From: Lachnospiraceae bacterium
GTDB taxonomy: Bacteria > Bacillota > Clostridia > Lachnospirales > Lachnospiraceae
DNA length: 40,954 bases
Reading direction: 5' to 3'
Assembly: GCA_024698865.1 (NCBI GenBank)
Contig: JAILQS010000004.1
Coordinates: forward strand, 1 to 40,954
Shown here piece after piece: positions 31,169 to 39,129 of this stretch (positions are counted from its first letter, which is position 1; every line of letters begins with the position of its first letter). The notes beneath the pieces were generated by a model. The model was not told the DNA's origin. It saw nothing but the letters and a program-made list of their open reading frames with translations, and ran no database searches. Both the position numbers and the translations under genes were made by a program.

Positions 31169-32005
31169 CTAATAGCACACAATAATACCGCCATCGTTGG
31201 CATACAGCGAAGAAACCCCTGCAGTATCTACAATAATGGTATCCTTAAACTGAATTCTCTTTGCAAGTTCCTCTTTCACAAAGTGCGCACGCTCTAAATT
31301 GTTACAGTGGGAAATTCCAAGGATTCTGTCTTCCGGATGTTCTGCATCCTGTACAATCAAATCTACCATTCTAAGAAGTGCTTTTTTGATTCCTCTTGCC
31401 TGGTCTACTTTATCAATCTCGCCTTCATACGTTCCCTTCATAACCGGCTTTATATTAAGTGCATTTGCCAAAATTGCCTGTAAATTAGTAAGACGTCCAT
31501 TCTTTCGAAGGTTATCTAAAGATTCCAACACAAACTTTGTCTGCAAATCATTTCGGTACTGTAATACTTCGTTACACACTTCATCAAAAGATTTACCGGC
31601 TTCTTTCAGTTCCTGTATCTTCATTGCAATGAGTGTCTGACCTACGCTGGCAGACCGGGAATCTATAACGAAAATATCCTTTTCTCCGTGCTCTTCCACA
31701 TACATCTCTTTTGCAAGTTCAGCACTATTGTATGAGCCGCTCAACCTTGCAGAAAGTGTAATAACATAAATCTCATCGCTTTCGTCAAAATGCTTCATAT
31801 AGGCTCCCGGAGACGGACATGCAGATTTCGGGCACACCGGTGATTCCTTCATAGCTGCCAGAAACTTCTCCTGCGAAAAAGTCTCGTCGTCTATAAATAC
31901 CTCGTCATTCACGTCAAGCGTCAATGGAACCAGGCGTATTTCTCCTGCTGCTTTTTGCTCCTTTGTCAAATCTGTACAACTATCTCCAATTACTAAATAT
32001 GACAT
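31169..32005 (-). CDS. DegV family fatty acid-binding protein
   Basis: A 278-residue DegV/FakB-type protein, which binds a fatty acid and presents it to a FakA kinase for phosphorylation and entry into phospholipids. The N-terminal DegV domain opens YLVIGDSCTDLT. The ligand-binding ITLSARLSGSYNSA segment (about 80-93) and FVIDSRSASVGQ (about 111-122) are typical. The C-terminal domain ends AGVSSLYANDGGIIVCY. The length is normal. CGGAG stands before the ATG. No fakA gene is in the window. A weak promoter (TTGAAA, 17, TATGAA) can be drawn upstream. Confidence 0.9.
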   Translation of the reverse strand: MSYLVIGDSCTDLTKEQKAAGEIRLVPLTLDVNDEVFIDDETFSQEKFLAAMKESPVCPKSACPSPGAYMKHFDESDEIYVITLSARLSGSYNSAELAKEMYVEEHGEKDIFVIDSRSASVGQTLIAMKIQELKEAGKSFDEVCNEVLQYRNDLQTKFVLESLDNLRKNGRLTNLQAILANALNIKPVMKGTYEGEIDKVDQARGIKKALLRMVDLIVQDAEHPEDRILGISHCNNLERAHFVKEELAKRIQFKDTIIVDTAGVSSLYANDGGIIVCY

Positions 32006-32100
32006 ATATTTCTCCGTTCTTTTCTGATTTTGTAACTGTTCATATAACTATCTGATGTAGTTTTCAAAACCACTTACGTAAGGATAGTAACACAAGAAAT

Positions 32101-32135
32101 CCCCCTCGTCAACTACTTATCATTGACAAGGGGGG
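32101..32135 (-). terminator. terminator of htpG
   Basis: Minus-strand CCCCCT(T)GTCAA / TTGAC(G)AGGGGG stem followed by ATTTCTTG. The stem is strong, the T-run weak. Confidence 0.65.
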
Positions 32136-32144
32136 TAACTTTAA

Positions 32145-34223
32145 TTATTTTGTAAGCATTAACATAATTTCATTGCTTCGTGCAATAAATTTGCTCATAG
32201 CTTCGGCAGAAAGACTCTGGTTGCTCAGCACTGCCAAATCATACAGTTGTTCACAAATAATCTGGATTTTGCTACTGCGTTTATGCTCTAACAAATACTG
32301 AACGAGAGCATTTTTAGAGTTCAGTACCAATGTCTGACCTTCTGCCCCAAACATATCCGCTCCAAAGCCCATACCGTTAGCGGCATACATTTTCATCATA
32401 TCCTGCATTCTGCGTGTTTCTTCCGAAACGGTAAGAATTGCGGAAACTTCCTCATTTTTCAAGGCTTCTACTTTCACATCAAGTTTATCGTTATCCAATG
32501 CTTTACGGAAGGTTGCCGTCAGACTTTCTGTCTGTTCTTTCAACACTTCTTCGTCAGCTTCTTCTTTAAAGGAGTCTGTAATGTCGGCGTCGATTCTCTG
32601 GAAACGCACTTTTGTCTCACCCTGCTCAAGTTTGGTGATAAACGGCTGATCAATGTTGTGCGTAAGAATTACCGCATCCATTCCGGTTTCTTTGAACATT
32701 TCAATATACTGTACCTGCTGCTGTTCATCCGTTACATAGTATACAGTTGCCGCATCTTCTTCCTTTTCTTCCTTTCCATCTTCGGATTGTGTGCTTGTAT
32801 CCTCTGCTTTCGCGTCGTTGGATGCATCCGCATTCTCATCCTTTGTGGCTTCAATGTATTCCGGAAGTGTAACGTATTTGCCTTCGAGATTCTTGAAAAT
32901 AATGAAATCTTTCATCTTATCTTCAAATTTATCTTCTTTGAGACATCCGTATTTGATGAACGGACTGATATCCTCCCAGTATTTTTCGTAGTTTTCTCTG
33001 TCTACTTTATACATTCCGGAAAGTTTGTCCGCAACCTTCTTTGTAATGTAATCAGAAATTTTCTTTACAAATCCATCATTCTGCAGTGCACTTCTGGATA
33101 CGTTCAGCGGAAGATCCGGACAATCAATAACACCTTTCAACAGCATCAAAAATTCCGGAATTACTTCTTTAATATTGTCGGCAATAAATACCTGATTGTT
33201 GTAAAGTTTAATTGTGCCCTCCAGATTATCGTATTCGGTATTTACCTTAGGGAAATAGAGAATACCTTTTAAGTTAAACGGATAATCCATATTCAGATGA
33301 ATCCAGAACAACGGCTCTTTGTAATCATGGAAAACGGTTCTATAAAATTCTTTGTAATCCTCATCGCTGCATTCATTTGGATGTTTGGTCCAAAGTGGTG
33401 TCGGGTTGCTGATAGAAACCGGTCTCTTATGTATTTTGGCTTTTTCTTTCTTCGGAGAAATCTCTACAACCTCTTTTTCTCCGTTTTCATTTTCTCTTTC
33501 TTCCGTTTTTGCTTCTTCAACCACAGTTTCAACTACCACATCATCTTCCCTAACTTCTGATGCATCTATAGTTTCAAACTCCTGCGCGGCTCCTTCTTTA
33601 TTTAAGAAAATCTCGACCGGCATAAATGAGCAGTATTTTTCAAGAATCTCTCGCACACGATATTCATTGGAGAATTCATAGCAATCTTCATTCAGATATA
33701 ATGTAACGCAGGTTCCGATATCTGTTTTGTCGCTGTCATCCATTTCAAAATCCAGGCCACCTTCAGATTCCCAGTGTACCGCTTTACTTCCATCTTTCCA
33801 GGAAAGTGTATCTATGGTTACCTTGTCTGCTACCATAAATGCAGAATAAAAACCAAGACCAAAATGACCGATGATCTGATCTTCACTGGCTTTATCTTTG
33901 TATTTTTCAAGGAAATCTGCTGCACCCGAAAAGGCAATATTGTTGATATATTCTTTTACTTCATCTTCCGTCATTCCAATACCGTTGTCTGTAAAGGACA
34001 ATGTTTTGTTCTCCGGATCCACCGTAACCTGAAGTTTAAATTTATGATCTGCCGGAATAGAGTACTCACCCATCATATCCAGTTTTTTTAATTTGGTGAT
34101 TGCGTCACAACCGTTTGATACAAGTTCTCGTACAAAAATGTCGTGATCTGAATACAACCATTTTTTAATAATCGGAAAAATATTCTCCGAATCAATGGAT
34201 AAATTACCATGTGTCTTAGCCAT
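32145..34223 (-). CDS. htpG: molecular chaperone HtpG (Hsp90)
   Basis: About 692-residue bacterial Hsp90, an ATP-dependent cytosolic chaperone. The GHKL ATPase domain shows ELVSNGCDAI (about 36-45), DNGIGM (about 79-84) and GHFGLGFYSAFMVADKV (about 120-136). Middle and dimerisation domains follow. Two acidic insertions (about 230-265 and 485-515, rich in Glu, Lys, Asp) make it longer than the roughly 625 residues of E. coli HtpG; the first sits where eukaryotic Hsp90 has its charged linker. The start is ATG 34223 with AGGAGTGA before it; a GTG nine bases upstream lies in that binding site. Control by HrcA is indicated by a perfect CIRCE element upstream. Confidence 0.97.
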   Translation of the reverse strand: MAKTHGNLSIDSENIFPIIKKWLYSDHDIFVRELVSNGCDAITKLKKLDMMGEYSIPADHKFKLQVTVDPENKTLSFTDNGIGMTEDEVKEYINNIAFSGAADFLEKYKDKASEDQIIGHFGLGFYSAFMVADKVTIDTLSWKDGSKAVHWESEGGLDFEMDDSDKTDIGTCVTLYLNEDCYEFSNEYRVREILEKYCSFMPVEIFLNKEGAAQEFETIDASEVREDDVVVETVVEEAKTEERENENGEKEVVEISPKKEKAKIHKRPVSISNPTPLWTKHPNECSDEDYKEFYRTVFHDYKEPLFWIHLNMDYPFNLKGILYFPKVNTEYDNLEGTIKLYNNQVFIADNIKEVIPEFLMLLKGVIDCPDLPLNVSRSALQNDGFVKKISDYITKKVADKLSGMYKVDRENYEKYWEDISPFIKYGCLKEDKFEDKMKDFIIFKNLEGKYVTLPEYIEATKDENADASNDAKAEDTSTQSEDGKEEKEEDAATVYYVTDEQQQVQYIEMFKETGMDAVILTHNIDQPFITKLEQGETKVRFQRIDADITDSFKEEADEEVLKEQTESLTATFRKALDNDKLDVKVEALKNEEVSAILTVSEETRRMQDMMKMYAANGMGFGADMFGAEGQTLVLNSKNALVQYLLEHKRSSKIQIICEQLYDLAVLSNQSLSAEAMSKFIARSNEIMLMLTK

Positions 34224-34255
34224 AATTATCACTCCTACTTATTTAATCTTTTTTC

Positions 34256-34284
34256 ATCTTAATACCTTCGAAACGCAAAGTCAA
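34256..34284 (-). promoter_or_regulatory. htpG promoter
   Basis: TTGACT (34279-34284), 17 bp, TAAGAT (34256-34261) on the minus strand. The CIRCE element ends eight bases upstream of the -35 box. Confidence 0.65.
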
Positions 34285-34291
34285 GAAAAAA

Positions 34292-34318
34292 TTAGCACTC
34301 ATTCAAATTGAGTGCTAA
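34292..34318. promoter_or_regulatory. CIRCE element (HrcA operator), also terminator-like
   Basis: Exact consensus TTAGCACTC-N9-GAGTGCTAA. On the minus strand the hairpin is followed at once by TTTTTT, so in transcripts of the DUF5721 gene (stop at 34324) the same DNA can act as a Rho-independent terminator. HrcA repressed by GroEL availability is the known regulator of CIRCE. Confidence 0.93.
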
Positions 34319-34323
34319 TAATT

Positions 34324-34821
34324 TTATAACTGTTCAAATTCGATTTCCATTTGTGAAAGAAAAGCGATAAGTTGCCGATCCCAACTTTGTTCTATTGACT
34401 TATCCATAGAAAATACGGTAAGTGACGTACCCGTAGTAATGGTCAGTTCTTCCTTCTCAAATTTTATATTTAAGAATAATCCGGATAATGTTTCTCTGGC
34501 AAGGTTCGTATCTGTTGCTTCATACACACGACTCATCCTGTTCTCATCTGCCAGCAACACAATATGCATGGAGGTGGGTGTCTTTTTCCCCTTAATCCAA
34601 TCGAATGCAGTGCCTCTGACCTCACTCCAGTACATATACTCCCTACCGGAAAGCGCCTCCAGTTCTTCCGCCGAATACCATTTTTTATTGATTCTGCCGC
34701 TTACATAAAACTGATGTGAAGTAACTACATCAAACTCAGAAATCAACCAGTCATCAAACACGGATCTCGCTAAAACATTTCCCATAAAGGACTTTACATC
34801 CTTAATTCGTAATAAAATCAT
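34324..34821 (-). CDS. DUF5721 family protein
   Basis: A 165-residue protein of the DUF5721 family, typical of Lachnospiraceae. Recognisable parts are MILLRIKDVKSFMGNVL, FYVSGRINKKWYSAEEL, EYMYWSEVRGTAFDWIKGKKTPTSMHIVLLA and the closing DRQLIAFLSQMEIEFEQL. No signal, no membrane segment, no known function. Its ATG overlaps the stop of the CPBP gene (ATGA), with GGAGG eight bases upstream, so the two are translationally coupled. The longer frame reaching to 34971 lies inside the CPBP gene and is rejected. Confidence 0.8.
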   Translation of the reverse strand: MILLRIKDVKSFMGNVLARSVFDDWLISEFDVVTSHQFYVSGRINKKWYSAEELEALSGREYMYWSEVRGTAFDWIKGKKTPTSMHIVLLADENRMSRVYEATDTNLARETLSGLFLNIKFEKEELTITTGTSLTVFSMDKSIEQSWDRQLIAFLSQMEIEFEQL

Positions 34822-35636
34822 TCTCTGTCCTCCGGTGTTACGATACGTTCCTCTTTTGTCTCTAAATATATCAAATATCTGCAGCCAACGAAAAATACTG
34901 GAATACTTGCAAACATCAACCAGGTCAGTACCTGCTGTGCCATATTCATTTCCATAAATGAAAGTACACATCCAAACAGGTTAATACTCATATGCAACAG
35001 TATGGAGCAGGCGATGCTTTCTTTTTTGTATACCAGTAATCCAAACACCAATCCGATTCCAAAAGCGTATAATCCCTGCACAAGATTCATATGCATAAAT
35101 CCAAACAACGCAGCCTGAACAATATTGGCCCACATAAACGGCATTATTTTTTGGAAATAGCGGAAGGTAACGCCTCTAAAAACAAGTTCCTCTGCAACCG
35201 GTCCCAAAAATACCACATAGATAATAGAAGGAATGGAATTCCCCATGCCAAGTCCTTCCATTACATGATTATAATTCTCAAACCATTCCGGACGAATGGA
35301 ACCTATGATTCCAAGAATAGCTGAGATTGCCAACTGGCTGCTGATACCAAACACGATAAGGAATAGTATCGTCTTAAGTGAGAGAAGCTTTTTCACTCCA
35401 AAACCATCGAAACCGTCCGATATTTTTTTATACCAGCTACCAAATATAATAATCGCAAGGAATGCTGCAATTGCGGAAGCCGCAAGCAACAATTGTGTAT
35501 CCTTTGTCAATTCACTAATATCCCTGTGCAAAACAATTAAAACCACTATCGATGCTAACGCTGTCATCAACTGAAGGATAAGGTATAACGCAAGGGGCGC
35601 AAGACCTCCAAATATATTGAAAAATTTCTGATTCAT
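34818..35636 (-). CDS. CPBP-family intramembrane metalloprotease
   Basis: About 272-residue membrane protein with about eight membrane segments and the CPBP (CAAX protease/bacteriocin-processing, Abi) motifs: EELVFRG (about 150-156), FGFMHMNL (about 182-189) and a histidine motif SILLHMSINLFG (about 213-224). These residues bind a zinc ion in the membrane. The family processes or degrades membrane peptides and can give bacteriocin immunity; the substrate here is unknown. The start at 35636 is chosen for AAAGGA and the MNQKFFNIFGG opening. It is coupled to the DUF5721 gene. Confidence 0.87.
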   Translation of the reverse strand: MNQKFFNIFGGLAPLALYLILQLMTALASIVVLIVLHRDISELTKDTQLLLAASAIAAFLAIIIFGSWYKKISDGFDGFGVKKLLSLKTILFLIVFGISSQLAISAILGIIGSIRPEWFENYNHVMEGLGMGNSIPSIIYVVFLGPVAEELVFRGVTFRYFQKIMPFMWANIVQAALFGFMHMNLVQGLYAFGIGLVFGLLVYKKESIACSILLHMSINLFGCVLSFMEMNMAQQVLTWLMFASIPVFFVGCRYLIYLETKEERIVTPEDRE

Positions 35637-35690
35637 CTTATATTCCTTTCTTTCATTTCCTCTGTATAATTCACAGAAAACAGCCAAATA

Positions 35691-35736
35691 ATTATAACAC
35701 AAGGCATTTTGCAAATTCAATATTTTCAACTATAAT
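35691..35736. promoter_or_regulatory. back-to-back divergent promoters (CPBP / M18)
   Basis: Minus strand: TTGAAT (35715-35720), 18 bp, TATAAT (35691-35696), toward the CPBP gene. Plus strand: TTGCAA (35709-35714), 16 bp, TATAAT (35731-35736), toward the aminopeptidase. The -35 boxes abut. A direct repeat of ACTATAATAGA gives a second plus-strand TATAAT at 35744-35749. Confidence 0.55.
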
Positions 35737-35793
35737 AGATAACTATAATAGAATTATTTCATATGAACATTTTATAGTAGTGAGGAGATTCTT

Positions 35794-37119
35794 ATGCAGT
35801 CAATTAATTTAATTCCGTTTATAAACAAATCCGTAACGCCGTTCCACGCAGTCTTAGAAGTAAAACAGATTCTTTCACAAAATGGATTTGCGGAAATATC
35901 TATGGAGCAAAACTGGACGTTGGAAGAAAACCGTTCCTATTTTACAACAATTTACGACAGTACACTGATTGCTTTTTCCATCGGCAGTCTTCCTGCTTTG
36001 GCAAACAGAACCCCGGCAAGCGCACAATATAACAACGAAGATTCTGCAGCGATTCCACGTTTGAAAATGGCAAGTGCTCATACCGACTTTCCATGTTTTC
36101 GCGTGAAACCGGCATCTGACGTCAAAGACAAAACTTACGTCCGTTTAAATGTAGAACCTTACGGTGGTCTGATTCACGGCTCCTGGTTAGACAGACCGTT
36201 ATCTGTTGCGGGCAAAATTGCGGTAGCGTCAGATAATGTATTTGAACCTGAAATCCGTTTTTTATGCATCGACCGTCCGCTTCTTACTATACCGGGACTT
36301 GCCATTCACATGGACCGCGAAATTAACAAAGGAAAAAAACTGGATTTGCAAAAAGAAATGCTTCCGCTGTTTTCAACGGTTGACGAATCCGGAGATTTTT
36401 TAGACTTTCTCGCAAAAGAAGCCGGTATTTCCGACAAAAATGATATTCTGGATTTTGACCTTTATGTATTTAATCAGGAAACGGGATGTTATTTTGGGAA
36501 AGAGGAAGAATTTATCTCCTCTCCAAGACTCGACAATATGACAAGCGTGCTTGCCTGTACCAAAGGGATCCTCGACTCTGCAAAAGAGAACGAAATCCAC
36601 GTGATTGCTTTGTATGACAACGAGGAAATCGGCAGCCGAACCAAACAGGGCGCCGACTCCATGCTTACCAATCTGTTTTTACAAAAATTATATACCTCCA
36701 TCGGTTTCTCAAATGAAACGATGGTTTCCTCTATGATGAAGGGCTTCTTTCTTTCTCTCGATGTTGCGCACGGTTATCATCCTGCACATCCGGAAAAGAA
36801 CGATATTACGAACTTTGCCACTCTCAATAACGGAATCTGCATTAAGATGAATTACAGTCAGAAATATGCAACCGACACCAAGGCAATCGCTGCTCTGGTG
36901 TCTCTGTGCCAAAAACATCATATTTCCTATCAAAAATATGTAAACCGTTCCGATATTGCGGGAGGTGGAACAATGGGTTCCATTTCCTCCTCCTGGATGC
37001 CAATGTGCACTGCTGATGTCGGCGTACCAATTCTCTCTATGCACTCTGCCAGAGAAACGATGGGTGCAAAAGATCAGCAGCAGTTAGAACATCTGGTGCA
37101 TGCATTTTTCATGGAATAA
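35794..37119 (+). CDS. M18 family aminopeptidase
   Basis: A 441-residue metallo-aminopeptidase of family M18 (ApeB/DAP type), which removes N-terminal residues from peptides in the cytoplasm using two metal ions. Ligand motifs are in order: SAHTDFPCFRVKP (about 94-106), SPRLDNM (about 243-249), DNEEIGS with the catalytic Glu (about 275-281), SLDVAHG (about 325-331) and SMHSARE near 415. The length is typical. GAGGAG precedes the ATG. It ends three bases before the convergent GlgX-like gene, with no terminator between them. Confidence 0.95.
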   Translation: MQSINLIPFINKSVTPFHAVLEVKQILSQNGFAEISMEQNWTLEENRSYFTTIYDSTLIAFSIGSLPALANRTPASAQYNNEDSAAIPRLKMASAHTDFPCFRVKPASDVKDKTYVRLNVEPYGGLIHGSWLDRPLSVAGKIAVASDNVFEPEIRFLCIDRPLLTIPGLAIHMDREINKGKKLDLQKEMLPLFSTVDESGDFLDFLAKEAGISDKNDILDFDLYVFNQETGCYFGKEEEFISSPRLDNMTSVLACTKGILDSAKENEIHVIALYDNEEIGSRTKQGADSMLTNLFLQKLYTSIGFSNETMVSSMMKGFFLSLDVAHGYHPAHPEKNDITNFATLNNGICIKMNYSQKYATDTKAIAALVSLCQKHHISYQKYVNRSDIAGGGTMGSISSSWMPMCTADVGVPILSMHSARETMGAKDQQQLEHLVHAFFME

Positions 37120-37122
37120 AAT

Positions 37123-39096
37123 CTACATTTTTTCCAGCGCAAGTACAGCGATGCTTCTAGGTTGCATCAAAACACTTTGTCCGTCTATAATATCGTCCTG
37201 TGCCACATGATCCAATGAGGATTGACCGGTTATCACTTTACACACCCAGTGATAACCTTCCTTTGGCTCAGGAAGTGCATAGGTGTCACTTTCCCAGAAC
37301 ATATGATAAATCAAATACAAATCATCTTCTCTGCTGCCGTCCGGTTTTTGCGCATATTCCCCGCACAGGTACAACGCAATGGATCTGCTGTATACGCTAA
37401 AATCCGGTTTCCACAGTTCTTTGCCATGATAAGAGATATCCGGCATTCCGCAAATCAGATAATCAGAATTGCGAAACTGCGTCTTTTTATGAAAAATCGG
37501 GTGATTCTTCCGGAATGCAATCAATTTCTTTACATATTCCAACTGTCTTAAATCCCGATCTGAGTGTTTCCAGTTCAGCCAGGACACTTTATTATCCTGA
37601 CAATAGGAGTTGTTATTTCCAAGTTTTGTTCTTCCAAACTCATCCCCTGCCAGTATCATTGGTGTTCCCTGACTAAGTAGCAACATAACCCAGGCATTTC
37701 TTAGCTGTTGCTCTCTCAGACGGTTAATGCTCCGCTTTCTCGTCACACCTTCTGCGCCACAGTTCCAGCTGTAATTGTACTCCGTACCATCCTGGTCATT
37801 TTCACCATTTTCTTCGTTATGCCGCACATCATACGACACCATATCGGTCATTGTAAAGCCATTGGCATTCGCCATAAAATTAATGATGCCGTAATCAACC
37901 GGATTGTATACAAAACGATACAAAAAGTCCGAAATCATACCTTCGTCACTCTTCAGAAAACGACGCATCGTCTGCTGAAAACCTTCGTTCATCTCTGCCG
38001 ATGTCTTTCTTTTTGGCAGCATTGAAAGCGTACCCTGCGTCTGGTATCTATTCTCCTCCGGCATATTATTCCAGGTTGTTGTGAACAACTTCACACTGTT
38101 AATCACAGGATCCTGAATCATATAATTTCTTTCCACTACATTTTCATTAAATCGGAAACCGTCCACATGATACTCCAATATCCAGTAACGAAAAAAATCT
38201 CTGATATACGTCTGATTCGTTCCTGCCGGGAAGAAAACATCCATATAAAACTCGATTCCGGCTTTGTGACACCGGTAAACAAGTTCTTTCAATTCCGTTT
38301 CTGCCGTTGTTGCGGCATAGGAGGCTTTCGGAGCAAAATACGCTGCACTTGCTCCGTATCCCCAATAATTGAGCTTCGGACTCAATTCCTCCTTTACAAT
38401 CTGATCCTCCGGAAGTGAGCCATATTTTTTATCTGCAATCGGATTCTTCAGATAGCGAGGGACCTGATTATTGGAAGTCTCCGCTTCTTTATTCTTTGCA
38501 AAAAGAGTTCCAAGTTCTTCTCTTTGCGGAATGCATTCTTCAAAATCGTAAATAGGAAGCGCCAGTATTCCGTTGATACCAAGTTCTTTCATATATGGTA
38601 TTTTTTCCATCAAGCCACAAAAAGTACCCGGATACTGCACCTTAGAGGATTTGTGCTTCGTATATCCACGTACATGCAGCTGATACATAATCAAATCATC
38701 AAATGGAATATTTGGTTTCTTATCCTCTTTCCAGTCAAATTCATCTGCACTGATTCCGTATCGACAAGTGCTCTTAAGAGGATTCCCCCAACGTTCCCGA
38801 CCAATAACCTTTCTGGCATAGGGATCTTTGACCGGCTTTTTATTCCACAAATACTGATACTCAACCTTATTCGTATCCACAGTTGCAGGAAATTCTACTC
38901 TGACACTATAAATGTTCCCAATCAGAAAATCCTCTTTCAAAACTATCTTTTTATTCTTTCTTGTCTCTCCCTGATAAAACAACTGCAGGCAAAAATCTCC
39001 CCGATCAGTATTCACAATAGAGAATTCCAGAGTTTTACCGTCTTTTATCACTCCAAGCATTCTACCAGTTCCTCTGGAAATTATCAGATTCCCCAT
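37123..39096 (-). CDS. GlgX/isoamylase-family pseudoenzyme
   Basis: About 657-residue GH13 debranching-type protein. An N-terminal CBM48-like domain (about 10-100), a barrel and a C-terminal beta domain are visible, and VSYDVRHNEENGENDQDGTE and SWNCGAEG follow the GlgX pattern closely. But every catalytic feature is lost (numbered from an ATG three codons upstream): region I DVVYNH reads DVFFPAG (289-295), the nucleophile in GFRFD is Asn320, the acid/base in AEPW is replaced (TTTW, Thr343), and HDG is ANG (Asn415). It should bind glucan but not cleave it. The frame is intact, so it is kept by selection. ATG at 39096 lies nine bases after AGGAGG; ATG 39105 abuts it. It is 33 bp behind an ABC-F gene. 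Confidence 0.85.
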   Translation of the reverse strand: MGNLIISRGTGRMLGVIKDGKTLEFSIVNTDRGDFCLQLFYQGETRKNKKIVLKEDFLIGNIYSVRVEFPATVDTNKVEYQYLWNKKPVKDPYARKVIGRERWGNPLKSTCRYGISADEFDWKEDKKPNIPFDDLIMYQLHVRGYTKHKSSKVQYPGTFCGLMEKIPYMKELGINGILALPIYDFEECIPQREELGTLFAKNKEAETSNNQVPRYLKNPIADKKYGSLPEDQIVKEELSPKLNYWGYGASAAYFAPKASYAATTAETELKELVYRCHKAGIEFYMDVFFPAGTNQTYIRDFFRYWILEYHVDGFRFNENVVERNYMIQDPVINSVKLFTTTWNNMPEENRYQTQGTLSMLPKRKTSAEMNEGFQQTMRRFLKSDEGMISDFLYRFVYNPVDYGIINFMANANGFTMTDMVSYDVRHNEENGENDQDGTEYNYSWNCGAEGVTRKRSINRLREQQLRNAWVMLLLSQGTPMILAGDEFGRTKLGNNNSYCQDNKVSWLNWKHSDRDLRQLEYVKKLIAFRKNHPIFHKKTQFRNSDYLICGMPDISYHGKELWKPDFSVYSRSIALYLCGEYAQKPDGSREDDLYLIYHMFWESDTYALPEPKEGYHWVCKVITGQSSLDHVAQDDIIDGQSVLMQPRSIAVLALEKM

Positions 39097-39129
39097 CCTT
39101 TCCATCCTCCTCTAATAAGTCATTTCGTC

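Noticed and set aside
34822-34971. N-terminal extension of the DUF5721 protein
   Set aside because: It lies wholly within the CPBP gene; the ATGA overlap with GGAGG marks the true start.
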